DNA from: Dactylorhiza incarnata
Lineage: Eukaryota; Streptophyta; Magnoliopsida; Asparagales; Orchidaceae
Length of the DNA: 64,000 nt
Assembly: GCA_033032865.1 (NCBI GenBank)
Contig: JAWHQI010001220.1
Location: 37,183 to 101,182, forward strand
Direction of reading: 5' to 3'
Shown: positions 45,310-56,108 of the stretch, one piece after another
How the letters are laid out: each line of letters begins with the position of its first letter
Numbering within the stretch: the stretch's first letter is position 1
Position numbers and translations under genes: made by a program
The notes under the pieces: model-generated
Told to the model about the DNA's origin: nothing
The model's input: only the letters and a program-made list of their open reading frames with translations
Database searches by the model: none

Positions 45310-46084
45310 TGTTGAGGCTGAGATCGCTCCTCCGAAGGAAACCGGAGGCTGCGGGTTGTCGGTTACTTTTTAAGTAGAAAAAAGGGAGACCGCTGGCAGC
45401 GGTCAAAACCAGACTTCGCCCGCCGCGGCGAATGCCACTCTTGCGACGGGCTTTCCTTTGATTACAAAAAGAGGTTACAGCGGGCTGCAAGTGCAGGAAA
45501 AAAGAAGCCGGCCGGTCAGATAGTCCGCAAGACGGGAAACTTGAGTCCGCAGCTCAAACAAGCGAGCTCCAAGATTCAAGTGTGCGTGTCTTGTGAACAG
45601 TGCCGCCCCCTATTTATAGGCTTGGGGGCCTGCCCGAGCGGGCAGGGATAAAATAACCGCCTGCCCGGGTACAGGAGAAACGGGCAGGCGGTGACGGGAT
45701 ACACAAAAAGGAGAAGTAAATAAGCCGCGCGACTTGGCGGCTTGCCCTTCCGACTTGTCTGACCAGTAGCTAGAGATGAGGAGGCCAAGGCGATGAGACT
45801 ACCCGCTCGGGCTCTGCTATGAAACCGCGGCTTGTTCTTCGACTTTGGACCTTGGCTGCCTCTATTGCATAGGCCGCGCGACTTCCGACTTGAGACCGCG
45901 GCTTGTCCTGTTGGACTTGGGCTCTGATTACCTTTAGTACTTGGAGGCGGCCTGAGTTGTCACAGATCGCCCGGCCTGTGCTAGCCGGAGTCGATAGACC
46001 TCGTTTGACCTGAACCGGGCGACTTAGACCCGCAAACCGCGCGGTCTGGGAGTAACCCTCCTGAAGCGGTTTCCCGGGTAAACA
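45310..46084 (-). repeat. 5' LTR of element A (775 bp)
   Basis: It is nearly identical to the 3' LTR; the three differences noticed are in the U5 hairpin loop, near the PBS-side leader and at one upstream base. The TATA box is at 45611-45618. Transcription would run leftward through the R/U5 hairpin to gag. Confidence 0.95.
45611..45618 (-). promoter_or_regulatory. TATA box of the A 5' LTR
   Basis: TATAAATA in element direction, in CCTATAAATAGGGGGCGG. A short palindrome CTGCCCGAGCGGGCAG (45630-45645) and a longer inverted repeat lie just upstream. The predicted leader to the gag ATG is about 330 bases. Confidence 0.8.
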
Positions 46085-46089
46085 GTTAG

Positions 46090-46631
46090 ACCATCAACAG
46101 GATATGGGGAATTATTCATACACACCTTCTAGAACTCCTGGTGAGGAGTAGAGGGCTCTTCTACTTCATTTTGCGCCAAATGTTCTATATGATTGCTTAA
46201 AAGTGTCATTAGTAGTTGTTGCAGTATGAAGTTGAGAATCCACTTGTCCTTTGAGTGGAATGTTCTCCGCTAATAGGTGATGGATGTCGTTGTTTTGCAC
46301 GCACATCTCTGGATGATTGGAGGGATGCCCGAGGCCATTGGACGGAAGATCCATGAAAACAGGAAATGCTGAAAGAGAAAAACTGAAATAACTTTCAAAC
46401 AGAGCCGAATTTTTGAAATCTGAGGGCTAAAAAGTGCCTGAACGGGCAACCCAGTTCAATATTTGGATAGTTCGGCTCGATCCGGTCGCGTCGGGCTTTG
46501 AATTTTTGAATTCCGACACCCGGATCAAAAGTTATGGCCGTTTGAAGATTGAGTGTATTTTAGGCCAAATCTCGCATCTTCATCGCAACAGTTGTTCATC
46601 AACCACTCGCTATCTGAAGGCCGCGTGTTTC
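46090..46631 (-). other. 5' interior of element C between its primer-binding site and the A insertion
   Basis: No gag is present. The plus-strand part 46515-46612 resembles the satellite monomer (shared CCGGATCAAAAGTTATGG and AAATCTCGCAT). A 62-codon minus-strand frame at 46166-46354 has no family I recognise and I do not call it a gene. This stretch shows that gag and most of pol were lost or replaced before A inserted. Confidence 0.65.
46612..46629 (-). other. Primer-binding site of C (internal tRNA-Phe match)
   Basis: The plus strand reads ATCTGAAGGCCGCGTGTT, two bases from the LTR end at 46632, as in A, B and D. Confidence 0.6.
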
Positions 46632-47395
46632 TGTTGAATCCAAAATGGCACCTCCACGATCTACTCGAGGGAATTGGGGAAAAAGGAGGCCGCGAGCAGC
46701 TGGTTACTTGGGTCGCGAGTGAAGAGGGGAGAAGAAGAGTGGGCCGCTAGCTTGCGGCGAGGCCAGACTTCGCCCGTCGCGGCAAAAGCCACTCCTGCGA
46801 CGGGCTTTCCCTTTATTCAATAATCTGTCTTACAACTTGCCACTTTTAGTACATGGAAATGAAATGAGTACAAGAGGATGACAGATAAGAAAGACAAGTC
46901 GCCCAGGCTGTTTTGCTGAGGCCGCCCGGCCTGTTTCTTGAGGTCGCCCGGGCTGCTTTGTTGAGGTCGCTCGGAAAGGCCGCAGCTAGGTGCGGTCTGG
47001 CTGTTTCTAGCCGCTAGTTTTGCCCCCAACTTGCCTGTCCTTTGTTCATGGTCGAGGGTCCTATTTATAGGCTCTGGGTCGATGTCGTCACCTCCGGTGA
47101 GCCGGTGACTGGATCCCTACTTGCGCGGTCTGAAGGAAGAGGCCGTCCGGCTTGGCGGCCTGACGGAGGAGGCCGCCACTGCTGGGCGGTCTGACGGAGG
47201 AAGCCGCCCCTGCTGGGCAGTCTGACGGAGGAAGCCGCCCCTGCTGGGCGGCCTGACGGAGGAGGCCGCCCCTGCTGGGCGGCCTGACGGAGGAGGCCGC
47301 CCCTGCTGGGCGGTCTGACGGAGGAGCTCGCCCCTGCTGGGCGGTCAGACGGAGGAGGCCGCCCCTACTGGGCAGGTCTGACGGAGGAGGCCGCC
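46632..47395 (-). repeat. 5' LTR of element C, inner part (split by element B)
   Basis: It matches the 3' LTR from TGTTGAATCC through the TATA box (47062-47069) into the 31-bp repeats, where element B is inserted. The last five bases, CCGCC (47391-47395), are the B target duplication. The LTR continues after B at 61235. B separates the promoter from its upstream region. Confidence 0.93.
47062..47069 (-). promoter_or_regulatory. TATA box of the C 5' LTR
   Basis: TATTTATA on the plus strand, in the same CCTATAAATAGG context as the other LTRs. It remains on the inner fragment after the B insertion. Confidence 0.7.
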
Positions 47396-47864
47396 TGTTT
47401 ACCCGGGAAACCGCTTCCAGGAGAGTTACTCCCAGACCGCGCGGTTTTGCGGGTCTAAGTCGCCCGGTTCAGGTCAAACGAGGTCTATCGGCTCCGGCTA
47501 GCACAGGCCGGGCGGTCTGCGGCAACTCAGGCCGCCTCCAAGTACTAAAGGTAATCAGAGCCTAAGTCCAACAGAACAAGCCGCGGTCTCAAGTCGGAAG
47601 TCGCGCGGCCTATGCAATAGAGGCAGCCAAGGTCCAAAGTCAAAGAACAAGCCGCGGTTTCATAGCAGAGACCGAGCGGGTAGCCTCATCGCCTTGGCCT
47701 CCTCATCTCTAGCTACTGGTCAGACAAGACGGAAGGGCAAGCCGCCAAGTCGCGCGGCTTATTTACTTCTCCTTTTTTGTGTATCCCGTCACCGCCTGCC
47801 CGTTTCTCCTGTACCCGGGCAGGCGGTTATTTTATCCCTGCCCGCTCGGGCAGGCCCCCAAGCC

Positions 47865-47872
47865 TATAAATA
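47865..47872 (+). promoter_or_regulatory. TATA box of the B 5' LTR
   Basis: TATAAATA in CCTATAAATAGGGGGCGG. The start of transcription is expected about 30 bases downstream. Confidence 0.8.
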
Positions 47873-48030
47873 GGGGGCGGCACTGTTCACAAGACACGCA
47901 CACTTGAATCTTGGAGCTCGCTTGTTTGAGCTGCGGGCTCAAGTTTCCCGTCTTGCGGACTGTCTGACCGGCCGGCTTCTTTTTCCTTCACTTGCAGCCC
48001 GCTGTAACCTCTTTTGGTAATCAAAGGAAA

Positions 48031-48064
48031 GCCCGTCGCAAGAGTGGCATTCGCCGCGGCGGGC
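48031..48064 (+). ncRNA. Conserved R/U5 leader hairpin of element B
   Basis: GCCCGTCGC pairs with GCGGCGGGC (nine pairs, one U-G) around a loop containing GAGTGGCATTCGCC. The same hairpin occurs in A (one U-G), D (one U-G) and C (perfect pairing). Confidence 0.65.
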
Positions 48065-48174
48065 GAAGTCTGGTTTTGACCGCTGCCAGCGGTCTCCCTT
48101 TTTTCTACTTAAAAAGTAACCGACAACCCGCAGCCTCCGGTTTCCTTCGGAGGAGCGATCTCAGCCTCAACAGA

Positions 48175-48193
48175 AACACGCGGCCTTCAGATC
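48175..48193 (+). other. Primer-binding site of B (internal tRNA-Phe match)
   Basis: AACACGCGGCCTTCAGATC starts two bases after the LTR end at 48172. It is complementary to the internal tRNA-Phe segment with one G-U pair. Confidence 0.6.
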
Positions 48194-48226
48194 GCGGATT
48201 GTCGGCGAAATCCCTTTTCCACTATA

Positions 48227-51200
48227 ATGTCAGACCGTCAGTTCCCCCTTGGAGACCGCTCCGATCATAGCGAAGATTCTCTATGGGAAGCCCTGGAGCA
48301 ATCAAAGAGAGAAGCTGAGCGGGCTCAGCGGGCCACTGATCAGCGACTTGAAGAGATCAGTCGGACTTTAGCAATACTGACTGAGCGATTAGTCCCGCAA
48401 CAGGCCGCGACTAATCGGGCGGGTACCCCGGTCCTTCCTCCACCTCCTCCCTACTCGCTACCGCAAGTCGCTAACTTCCAGCTCCATCAAGAAGACCCTG
48501 TGGCTAGGGAAAACTTCTATCAAGCCGCGCACAACATGCCAGCTCGAGTCCTCGACTTCCAGGGAGCGACTTCCCATGCTGCCCGTCTTTCCTACCCGCC
48601 GGAAGGCGCGGCTCGTCTTTCCTACCCGCCTGAAGTGCCCATCCATCACTCCTACCCGCCAGAAGCAGCCGCCCGGTCTTCTCATCAGGCGGCCTGTCCG
48701 CAAATAGCCGCAGCTCCAGCGGCTTATTACCCTACACCTCAATATGAAGACATGGAAGAGACCTCTCCCTTTGTGGACGAAGTTAGGGGGGAACCTGCCC
48801 CTAATAATTTCAGGGAACCTCGCCTGCCAGCGTTCAATGGAGAGACTGACCCAACGGTTCATTTGCAAGCTTTTGAGTCAGCCGTTGCTCTCAGAACCCT
48901 GACCGATGCCACCAAATGCAAGCTTCTCGTAACCTCCTTTGAAGGACAAGCGAGGGAATGGTTCTATGGATTGCACCCCAGGTCAATCCATTGTTTCACG
49001 GAGCTGCGAAAAGAATTCCTGCTAAGATTCTCCACCTCGAAGAAAAGAAAGAGTGGCCCGGCGGCCCTCTTTGATATAAAACAACGGGAAGGCGAAACAT
49101 GGGCCCATTTTGTGGATCGATTCCAAAGAGAGATCATGGAAATCCAGAATGTGGACCCGAAGCTGTATAGGGTTGCCCTCATCCATGGCCTGAGGGAGGG
49201 CCCCCTAAAGTTTGAAGCAAATATAAGGGAGCCCAGGACTTATCAAGAGATGATAAGTCTGGCAAATATGTTTATCAGAGGAGAAAAGAGCAATCCAGAT
49301 TACGTCGCGAAGTTGGTAAGCGACAAGGAGCCATCAAATACATCCTTCCATCGTCCACCATCAAATCAGTCCCACTTCGAACCCCGCTCCCAAAGGGGGA
49401 GGAACTTCAAAAATAAACAACCATTTATGGGCCATCAGCGATTTCAAGATCAGAAACCACCGCTGGCCATCGCTCCCGCTCCATCCGCTCTCCTTCCGCA
49501 GATCATGCCGGTATACTTACCACAGTATGCCGCGCAGCCACCTCCAGTCCTTCCATCAAATCAATACGATAATTCGCAAGACTCGTTCACCCCCCTAAAT
49601 GTCACCATGGACGAGGTAGTCCAAATTTTGCAAAAGAGGCCAGATTTCAAAAGGCCTGCTCCTCTGAAGTCGGATGTCCATAATCGAAATCCGAACCTTT
49701 ATTGTGAATACCATAAAGAGAGGGGACATTTGACTGATGATTGTCGGGCCCTTCGTCTGCTTATAGAAAGGCTCCTGGGAGAAGGAAAGCTCCGGGGTCT
49801 GATTCAGAAAGATAAAATTGCTGAGCCAGCCACCGAGAAGAGAAAGGAGAAAGAAACAGTAGAAGTGACCTGGGAGTGTGCCGACGTCGAGGACGCCGGC
49901 TGTTATGGTGACATCCATCCCTCTACCGAATGCATCGAAGTCAATGATGTGGGCCCCTTGGGGGACATCTATTGTATCCATGGGGGAGCTGGAACGGAAT
50001 CATCTCGCAAATCCAGTATTGCAAGAGTTCTAAAACAGGAAGTGACAGCCACAACAAGTTCTCCTCCCGAAAGCACTGTCGTCACGTTTGGTCAGGATGA
50101 CCTTCCCCCTAATGCTAATCCTTTCGATGACGCGGTGGTCATCAAGGCCGTCATCGAAAACTACACGGTCCACAAGATTCTGGTTGATACTGGCAGCTCC
50201 GTCAACCTCCTTTTCCGCCCAACTTTCGAGGCCCTGAAGACTGGAAAGCAGCTGCTTTCCACCGATGGGCCCCTCTATGGCTTTTCTGGGGAGAAGAAGG
50301 AAGTAGAGGGTTCAGTGAAGCTCCTGGTCTCTCTTGGAGGGGTGATAAAGTTGGTCAATTTTGTGGTGGTGGACGCCCCGAGCAACTACTGTGCTATCTT
50401 CGGGAGGCCAATTCTCAACGCATACAGAGCGGTAGTATCTACTTTTCACCTCGCTCTCAAGTTCGCCGCAGAAGGGAAACAATATCGGGTCAGGAGCAAC
50501 CCAAAGGTGGCTCGGGAGTGCTACGTCCGAACTGTCAACGTGATCACTGACGTTCCACTTCCCGAGGCCGAGGCTGAGGTTTTGATGATTGCTGAATCTT
50601 CAGGGCCTGCAGAGGAAGAGAAGGATCGAGAAGGGGCTCACTTGGAACCTGCCCAAGCGACCCAAGAAGTTCCTGTTGCTGAGGAGACAGAAAAGAAACT
50701 AGTCATCAACGCTGAATTACAAGAGGAGGAGAAAGCTGAGCTAATCTCCTGCCTGCTGAAGAATCTGGATGTCTTCGCTTGGTCAGCGGAGGACATGTCA
50801 GGGGTGGATCCGGACGTGGCTTGCCATCATCTCAATGTGTCTCCTGAGTTCAAGCCCGTCCAGCAGAAGAAAAGAGAAGTGGCGACCAAGCTAGCGTTGC
50901 CCATCAGAGAGGAGGTTTCCAAACTCCTAAAGCTGGTTTTATTTCTGAGATTCAATATCCCACGTGGATGTCGAACGTTGTAATGGTCAAAAAATCCGGT
51001 GGGAAGTGGCGCATGTGCGTAGACTTCACCAAACTCAATAAAGCGTGCCCTAAAGATTGTTACCCTTTGCCTCGGATAGATGTTTTAGTTGATTCCGCGG
51101 TTGGGTATGGTTTTATGAGTTTCCTCGATGCCTTCTCTGGGTATCATCAAATCAAAATGCATAAACCCGATATCCCGCATACCTCATTCATCACGAACGA

Positions 51201-53866
51201 TGGGTGTTACTGTTATCTCGTAATGCCTTTCGGACTCAAAAATGCGGGCGCAACATACCAACGAATGATGGATACCGTTTTTAAAAATCAAAAGGGCAGG
51301 AACCTCGAAGTCTACGTTGATGACCTTCTTCTAAAAAGCAAAACATTCTCGTTACACTTGGAAGACCTCGTAGAGACGTTCGCTACTCTACGGAGGTTCA
51401 AGTTAAAACTAAACCCATTAAAATGTGTATTCGGAGCAAGCAAAGGAAAATTTCTCGGGCATCTTTTAACTCCTGATGGCCTTGCGCCAAACCCGGATAA
51501 AGTGAAAGCTATCCTTGATATGACCCCTCCTCAAAATGCTAAAGAAGTTCAACAACTTGGGGGAAGACTGGCAGGATTGAGCAGGTTTATCTCTAAATCT
51601 GGAGATAAAAGTGCCCCATTCTTCAAAATACTACGAGGGGGATCGAAATTCGAATGGAGCAAAGAATGTGACAGGGCTTTCGAGCAGTTAAAGGAGCAAT
51701 TAACTTCAACTCCGTTACTTCAAAGTCCCCGTGAGGGGGAGAATCTTTTCTTATATCTGGGAGTCGGACCAGATGCAGTAAGTTCTGTCCTCGTTCGGGA
51801 GGAAAAGAGGAGGCAGTTTCCAATATATTACGTAGCCACATCCTTAAAGATGCAGAAACCAGATATTCGATCCTGGAGAAGCTGGCCTTGGCTTTGGTCA
51901 TGTCATCACGAAGGCTCCGCCCCTATTTTCAGGCTCATTCCATTCAGGTGGTCTCGGACCATCCACTAAAGAGCATCTTGGAAAAGCCGGATCATTCAGG
52001 AAGGTTGGCTAAATGGGCAATTGAGCTAAGCGAGTTCGAAATATCATATGTTCCCAGAACGGCAATAAAGGCACAAGTATTGGCAGATTTCTTGGTGGAC
52101 ACGACAGAGTCTAATCCAGAACAGAGAGTACAATCTCCCTTGGCTTGGATCATTTATGTGGATGGGGCTTCTGGAAGAAGCTCCGTGGGAGCCGGAGTGG
52201 TTCTGATCAGTCCAAATGGCGTCAGGCTGGAGCAGGCTATCAAATTCTTCTTTTCAGTTACAAATAACCAGGCCGAATACGAAGCATTCTTGGCTGGCTT
52301 GAGACTCGCGAGGGAGCTTGGGATAGAACATGTTCATGTGAAAACTGATTCTCTTGTGATGGCCTCGCAGGTTCTGGGAAATTATGAAACAAGAGAACCG
52401 ATGTTGAGAAAATATCTATTCCTAGCGAAGAAAGAAATTGGGAGATTCAAATCCTTCATCATCGAACACATTCCGAGAACACAGAATGAAGAGGTAGACG
52501 AATTATCAAAGTTTGGTCTTCCATCCGGAGGGGTGACCTCAGAACTTTTTCATCCGGCAACAGATGGGACGGAAGAAGAGGAGCTCATGCAGATCGATCA
52601 AAATCCTTCCTGGAAAGATCCTTATGAACTATTTCTGTCAAAAGGGGAGTTTCATTCGTCAATCAAGGACAGAAATAGATTCAGAAGAAAGGCAGCGTAC
52701 TACTACTTGATGGCAGGAGTCTTGTATAGGAAAACTCTGATTTCTCCCTCAGCACGGTGCGTTTCAGAAGAGGAGGTCCCGGCTATACTTCAGGAAATTC
52801 ATTCGGGAGAGTGCGGTAGTCATTCAGGAGCAAAGACTTTGGAGAAAAGGATCTTGCGGCAGGGATATTTTTGGCCGGCCATGAGGAAAGATGCTGAAGC
52901 ATTTGCCAGGCGATGTGTCCAGTGTCAGAAGTTCGCTCCTCTTCAGCATTTGCCTGCTCAGTCACTCAGGTCGATAACCGCGCCGTGGCCTTTTGCAGTA
53001 TGGGGGATGGATCTCATGGGGCCTTTTCCAATGGCCAGTGGTCAGCGACGCTTTATCATTGTAATGATCGACTATTTCAGTAAGTGGATCGAGGCCAAAG
53101 CATTAGCGAAAACTACTACCCAAATTGTCAGAAACTTCATCTGGGGGGAAATAGTTTGCCGGCATGGAATACCGCTGGCAATCGTCACCGATAATGGTCC
53201 ACAGTTCAATAATCCGGAGATGAAAAATTTTTGTGATCAGGTCGGGATTGATCTTCGGTTCGCCTCGGTACATCATCCGAGAACAAATGGGCAAGTGGAA
53301 GCAGCAAACAGGCAAATCCGACAACTCTTGATGAAAAGAGTCCTAAATCAAAAAGGAAAACTGGGCGGATCAGCTTCCTTCCATTCTTTGGACTCTTCGT
53401 ACTACCCCGTCCTCAGCCACAGGGGAGACACCATTCAAATTGTCTCATGGCTCGGAGGCCGTCGTTCCTGTAGAGTTTGAGGTGGTCACTCCAAGAGTTA
53501 TGTTCGGAAGAGAGAGGAGGAGAAGCATGGGTAGAATGCAATGACTAGGCTCTCAAGTGTAGTTTGGATCTAATCGAAGAACTTCAGGATGAGGCTACAA
53601 TCAGGCAAGAAGTGGTCAAAAGAAGGATGGCAAAGTACTTTGACAAAAATGTCAGGGTAAAACATTTTGCGGTCGGCGACCTTGTGTTAAAGAAAGTTGA
53701 TGCAGCGGCCCGAACGGGTAGCGTCGGGAAGCTAGATCCGAATTGGGCTGGACCTTTCATCATCAAGGAGGTACTAAAAAGTGGAGCTTATCACCTCCAA
53801 ACAAGTGACGGAGAAGACATCCCGCGCACCTGGAGTGGCGACGACCTCAAACGGTTCTATCCTTGA
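48227..53866 (+). pseudogene. Gag-pol of element B, broken by frameshifts and a stop
   Basis: It is collinear with the intact A polyprotein and nearly identical in sequence. Gag, zinc knuckle and protease are open in 48227-50983, which also has a ten-residue duplication in the N-terminal Pro/Tyr-rich region. Single-base losses near 50930 (start of RT) and 51832 (first RNase H), a single-base gain near 53353 (integrase), a compensating gain near 53510, and a TAG at 53546-53548 break the rest. RT and integrase catalytic motifs survive in separate frames. A complete Gag could still be made, but not an enzyme-bearing polyprotein. Confidence 0.93.
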
Positions 53867-54224
53867 AATGTCCTCTTTATTCCTGCAATTTTTTGAGATA
53901 TTTTAATAAAAAAGCACCATACTGACACTTCTCCATGTCTGATATTTTCCTCTTTATACTCTCTCATATCTATCAAACTCACTGAACCGCGGAGACATCG
54001 CCAAGTTCTGCTTGAACTCCCTCGGATTGTAGTCATTAGCGTAAAACCATAAAGATCGTGTGTAGCGGGGAGTTTTCGCACACATGTAGTGGTGGCTTGC
54101 CAATTCCCGAGCGGTGGTCTTCAGAACCTTGGATCCCGGCGGATATCCGACACACCCCTGCATCAAGGGAGGTCTAGGTGAATGTTGGCTCTATCATGCC
54201 CCGAGGGGATATAATTACAGCTGT
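53867..54224 (+). other. Conserved non-coding tract after pol in B
   Basis: It is nearly identical to A 39287-39645. It includes small hairpins CCCT/AGGG (54156-54170) and CCCCGAGGGG (54200-54209). No coding frame is shared with C. Confidence 0.55.
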
Positions 54225-54634
54225 GATGATCCTTCTGAGGAAAGCAATGTCGGTATAGCCCCCGCGGCATAACCACACCTGCCCAACTGATCATCTTAGT
54301 CTGTGACTATCGAATACTCCAAGGTACTCTCGAGCGATGCCTAGGCGGGACCCACAACTAAGTTGATCTCTCTGAGGAAAGCAATGTCGGTATAGCCCCC
54401 GCGGCATAACCACACCTGCCCAATTGATCAACTCGGCTTGTAACCCTAGGCAAGAGAGCAGCCGAGTCGCTTACAGCTCTTATGACCACTTGAGGAAAGC
54501 AATGTTCGCCGCCTAGGCCCACCTGCCCACTTGGTCGTCTGGGTCTGTACTTTCTTCTCTTTATTTATACAGCTTTTATGACCGCTTGAGGAAAGCAATG
54601 TTCGCCGCCTAGGCCCACCTGCCCACTTGGTCAT
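54225..54634 (+). ncRNA. Four stem-loops downstream of pol in element B
   Basis: In sense orientation: GATGATC/GATCATC (54225-54295), AGTTGATC/GATCAACT (54361-54433), ATGACC/GGTCGT with one U-G (54482-54538), and ATGACCG/TGGTCAT with one G-U (54578-54634). Each has TGAGGAAAGCAATGT on the 5' side of the loop and CCTGCCCA (or nearly so) on the 3' side. Confidence 0.7.
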
Positions 54635-55064
54635 CTGAGTCTGTAGTCATCTTTATAACATTATAAGAGATTATCTCATTCCATATGGTCACTATAGACC
54701 GTTTGGAGAAGAAAGCAGGATTCCTATACATATAGCACAAACCGGACGACTTGATGATCAAACCGTGCGGTTTGAAGTAAGCAGATACCAAGCCTTTCAG
54801 GCGGTCTGGTTAATAAACCAGGCGGTCTGGTAATTAAACCAGGCGGTCTCAAAATTAGCAGGTTCCAAGGTTGTCATGCGGCTCGATCTTTCAAACCGGA
54901 CGGCTTGAAATAAAACTGGGTATCATTAAGGTATCAAGCTGAATATCAGGGGAGTAAGCATAATCATGATCGACCGATCTTATCCTCCGGATTATGAATT
55001 TTATCATCCTTACGGGTTTCCATTCAATCCGATCGGATAATCACAGGATCTTTTAAATCAGGCG
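54635..55064. other. Spacer between stem-loops and minisatellite in B
   Basis: No gene is seen. It matches the A spacer 38465-38876 in reverse complement and repeats the CCAGGCGGTCTGG-like motif three times. Confidence 0.55.
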
Positions 55065-55568
55065 GTTATAATTTTCACTACAAGTATTATGCCTGCTCAT
55101 CATACGAATTTAATGCACAGTTCGTGCGGCTTGTTGTTCAAGACGGTTATAATTTTCACTACAAGTATTATGCCTGCTCATCATACGAATTTAATGCACA
55201 GTTCGTGCGGCTTGTTGTTCAAGACGGTTATAATTTTCACTACAAGTATTATGCCTGCTCATCATACGAATTTAATGCACAGTTCGTGCGGCTTGTTGTT
55301 CAAGACGGTTATAATTTCACTACAAGTATTATGCCTGCTCATCATACGAATTTAATGCACAGTTCGTGCGGCTTGTTGTTCAAGACGGTTATAATTTTCA
55401 CTACAAGTATTATGCCTGCTCATCATACGAATTTAATGCACAGTTCGTGCGGCTTGTTGTTCAAGACGGTTATAATTTTCACTACAAGTATTATGCCTGC
55501 TCATCATACGAATTTAATGCACAGTTCGTGCGGCTTGTTGTTCAAGACGGTTATAATTTTCACTACAA
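55065..55568. repeat. 81-bp minisatellite in element B, about 6.2 copies
   Basis: Unit starts lie at 55065, 55146, 55227, 55308, 55388, 55469 and 55550. Copies are almost identical, one being 80 bp. Frames of 88 and 237 codons here come from the repeat and are not called genes. Confidence 0.93.
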
Positions 55569-56108
55569 TTTGCGGATTAAGTACTAACCGAACGATCTAT
55601 CGATTGGTCTTCTTGAGATCGGATATTCTCTTTACAGTCGCACGACTCGGTTATTTCAAAATACTGGATCGGTTATCTGATTGCATTCGCGAAGACTTGC
55701 CCTCTATCCCGGAAAGCAAGTATGCCGGGTCTAGTAGGCAACCACGCGGATTGATTGCGCCCGGTTTCCGGAATGTACACATTCGAAATAAGTCGGCTCT
55801 TCTTCAGAACGAATCAAATAAATTCGACGCGGATTAACAGGAGCGGGCTGTGCCAGTATTTTTCAGATACTTTAAACGGAGTCTCGGGGAGATCGCTATC
55901 CAAACCGGATAGATTAAACACTAAGGCGCACGGCTTGGTAAGATTCAATACGGAGAAATCACAAGCAAATACAAATAAGTCGCAGAAGGTAGACGGACAG
56001 ATAAGTAAAAACTTTCATTTCAATAAAACGCTGTTTACATTGTATTTTAAAGCCGCCCGGCTAACAACATCAAGCCGGCGGCTATTCAAAATAAAAAACA
56101 AAATACAT
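55569..56108. other. Spacer downstream of antisense gene 2 in B
   Basis: No gene is seen. It is the reverse-complement counterpart of A 37715-38246. Confidence 0.5.

Larger units (their letters stand above)
32599..46084 (-). mobile_element. Element A: complete Tat-type Ty3/gypsy LTR retrotransposon with antisense genes (13,486 bp)
   Basis: Target duplication GTTAG lies at 32594-32598 and 46085-46089. LTRs are 32599-33373 (3') and 45310-46084 (5'), each 775 bp, with three mismatches noticed between them, so the insertion is young. In element direction the order is LTR, primer-binding site, gag-pol, conserved tract, four stem-loops, 81-bp minisatellite, antisense gene 2, antisense gene 1, polypurine tract, LTR. 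Every coding frame is open. It sits in the pol remnant region of element C. Confidence 0.97.
47396..48172 (+). repeat. 5' LTR of element B (777 bp)
   Basis: It runs from TGTTTACCCGGG to CCTCAACA. The TATA box is at 47865-47872. An 11-bp inverted repeat CCGCCTGCCCG/CGGGCAGGCGG (47792-47826) and palindrome CTGCCCGCTCGGGCAG (47838-47853) lie upstream. The R/U5 hairpin is at 48031-48064, and the palindrome GACCGCTGCCAGCGGTC (48078-48094) is followed by a T-rich run. Confidence 0.95.

Noticed and set aside
46166..46354. 62-codon minus-strand frame in the C leader
   Set aside because: It has no recognised family and no start context that I trust; it may be a fragment of lost element sequence.
55124..55837. 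237-codon frame in the B minisatellite and spacer
   Set aside because: It is mostly 81-bp repeat translation and then runs into non-coding spacer.
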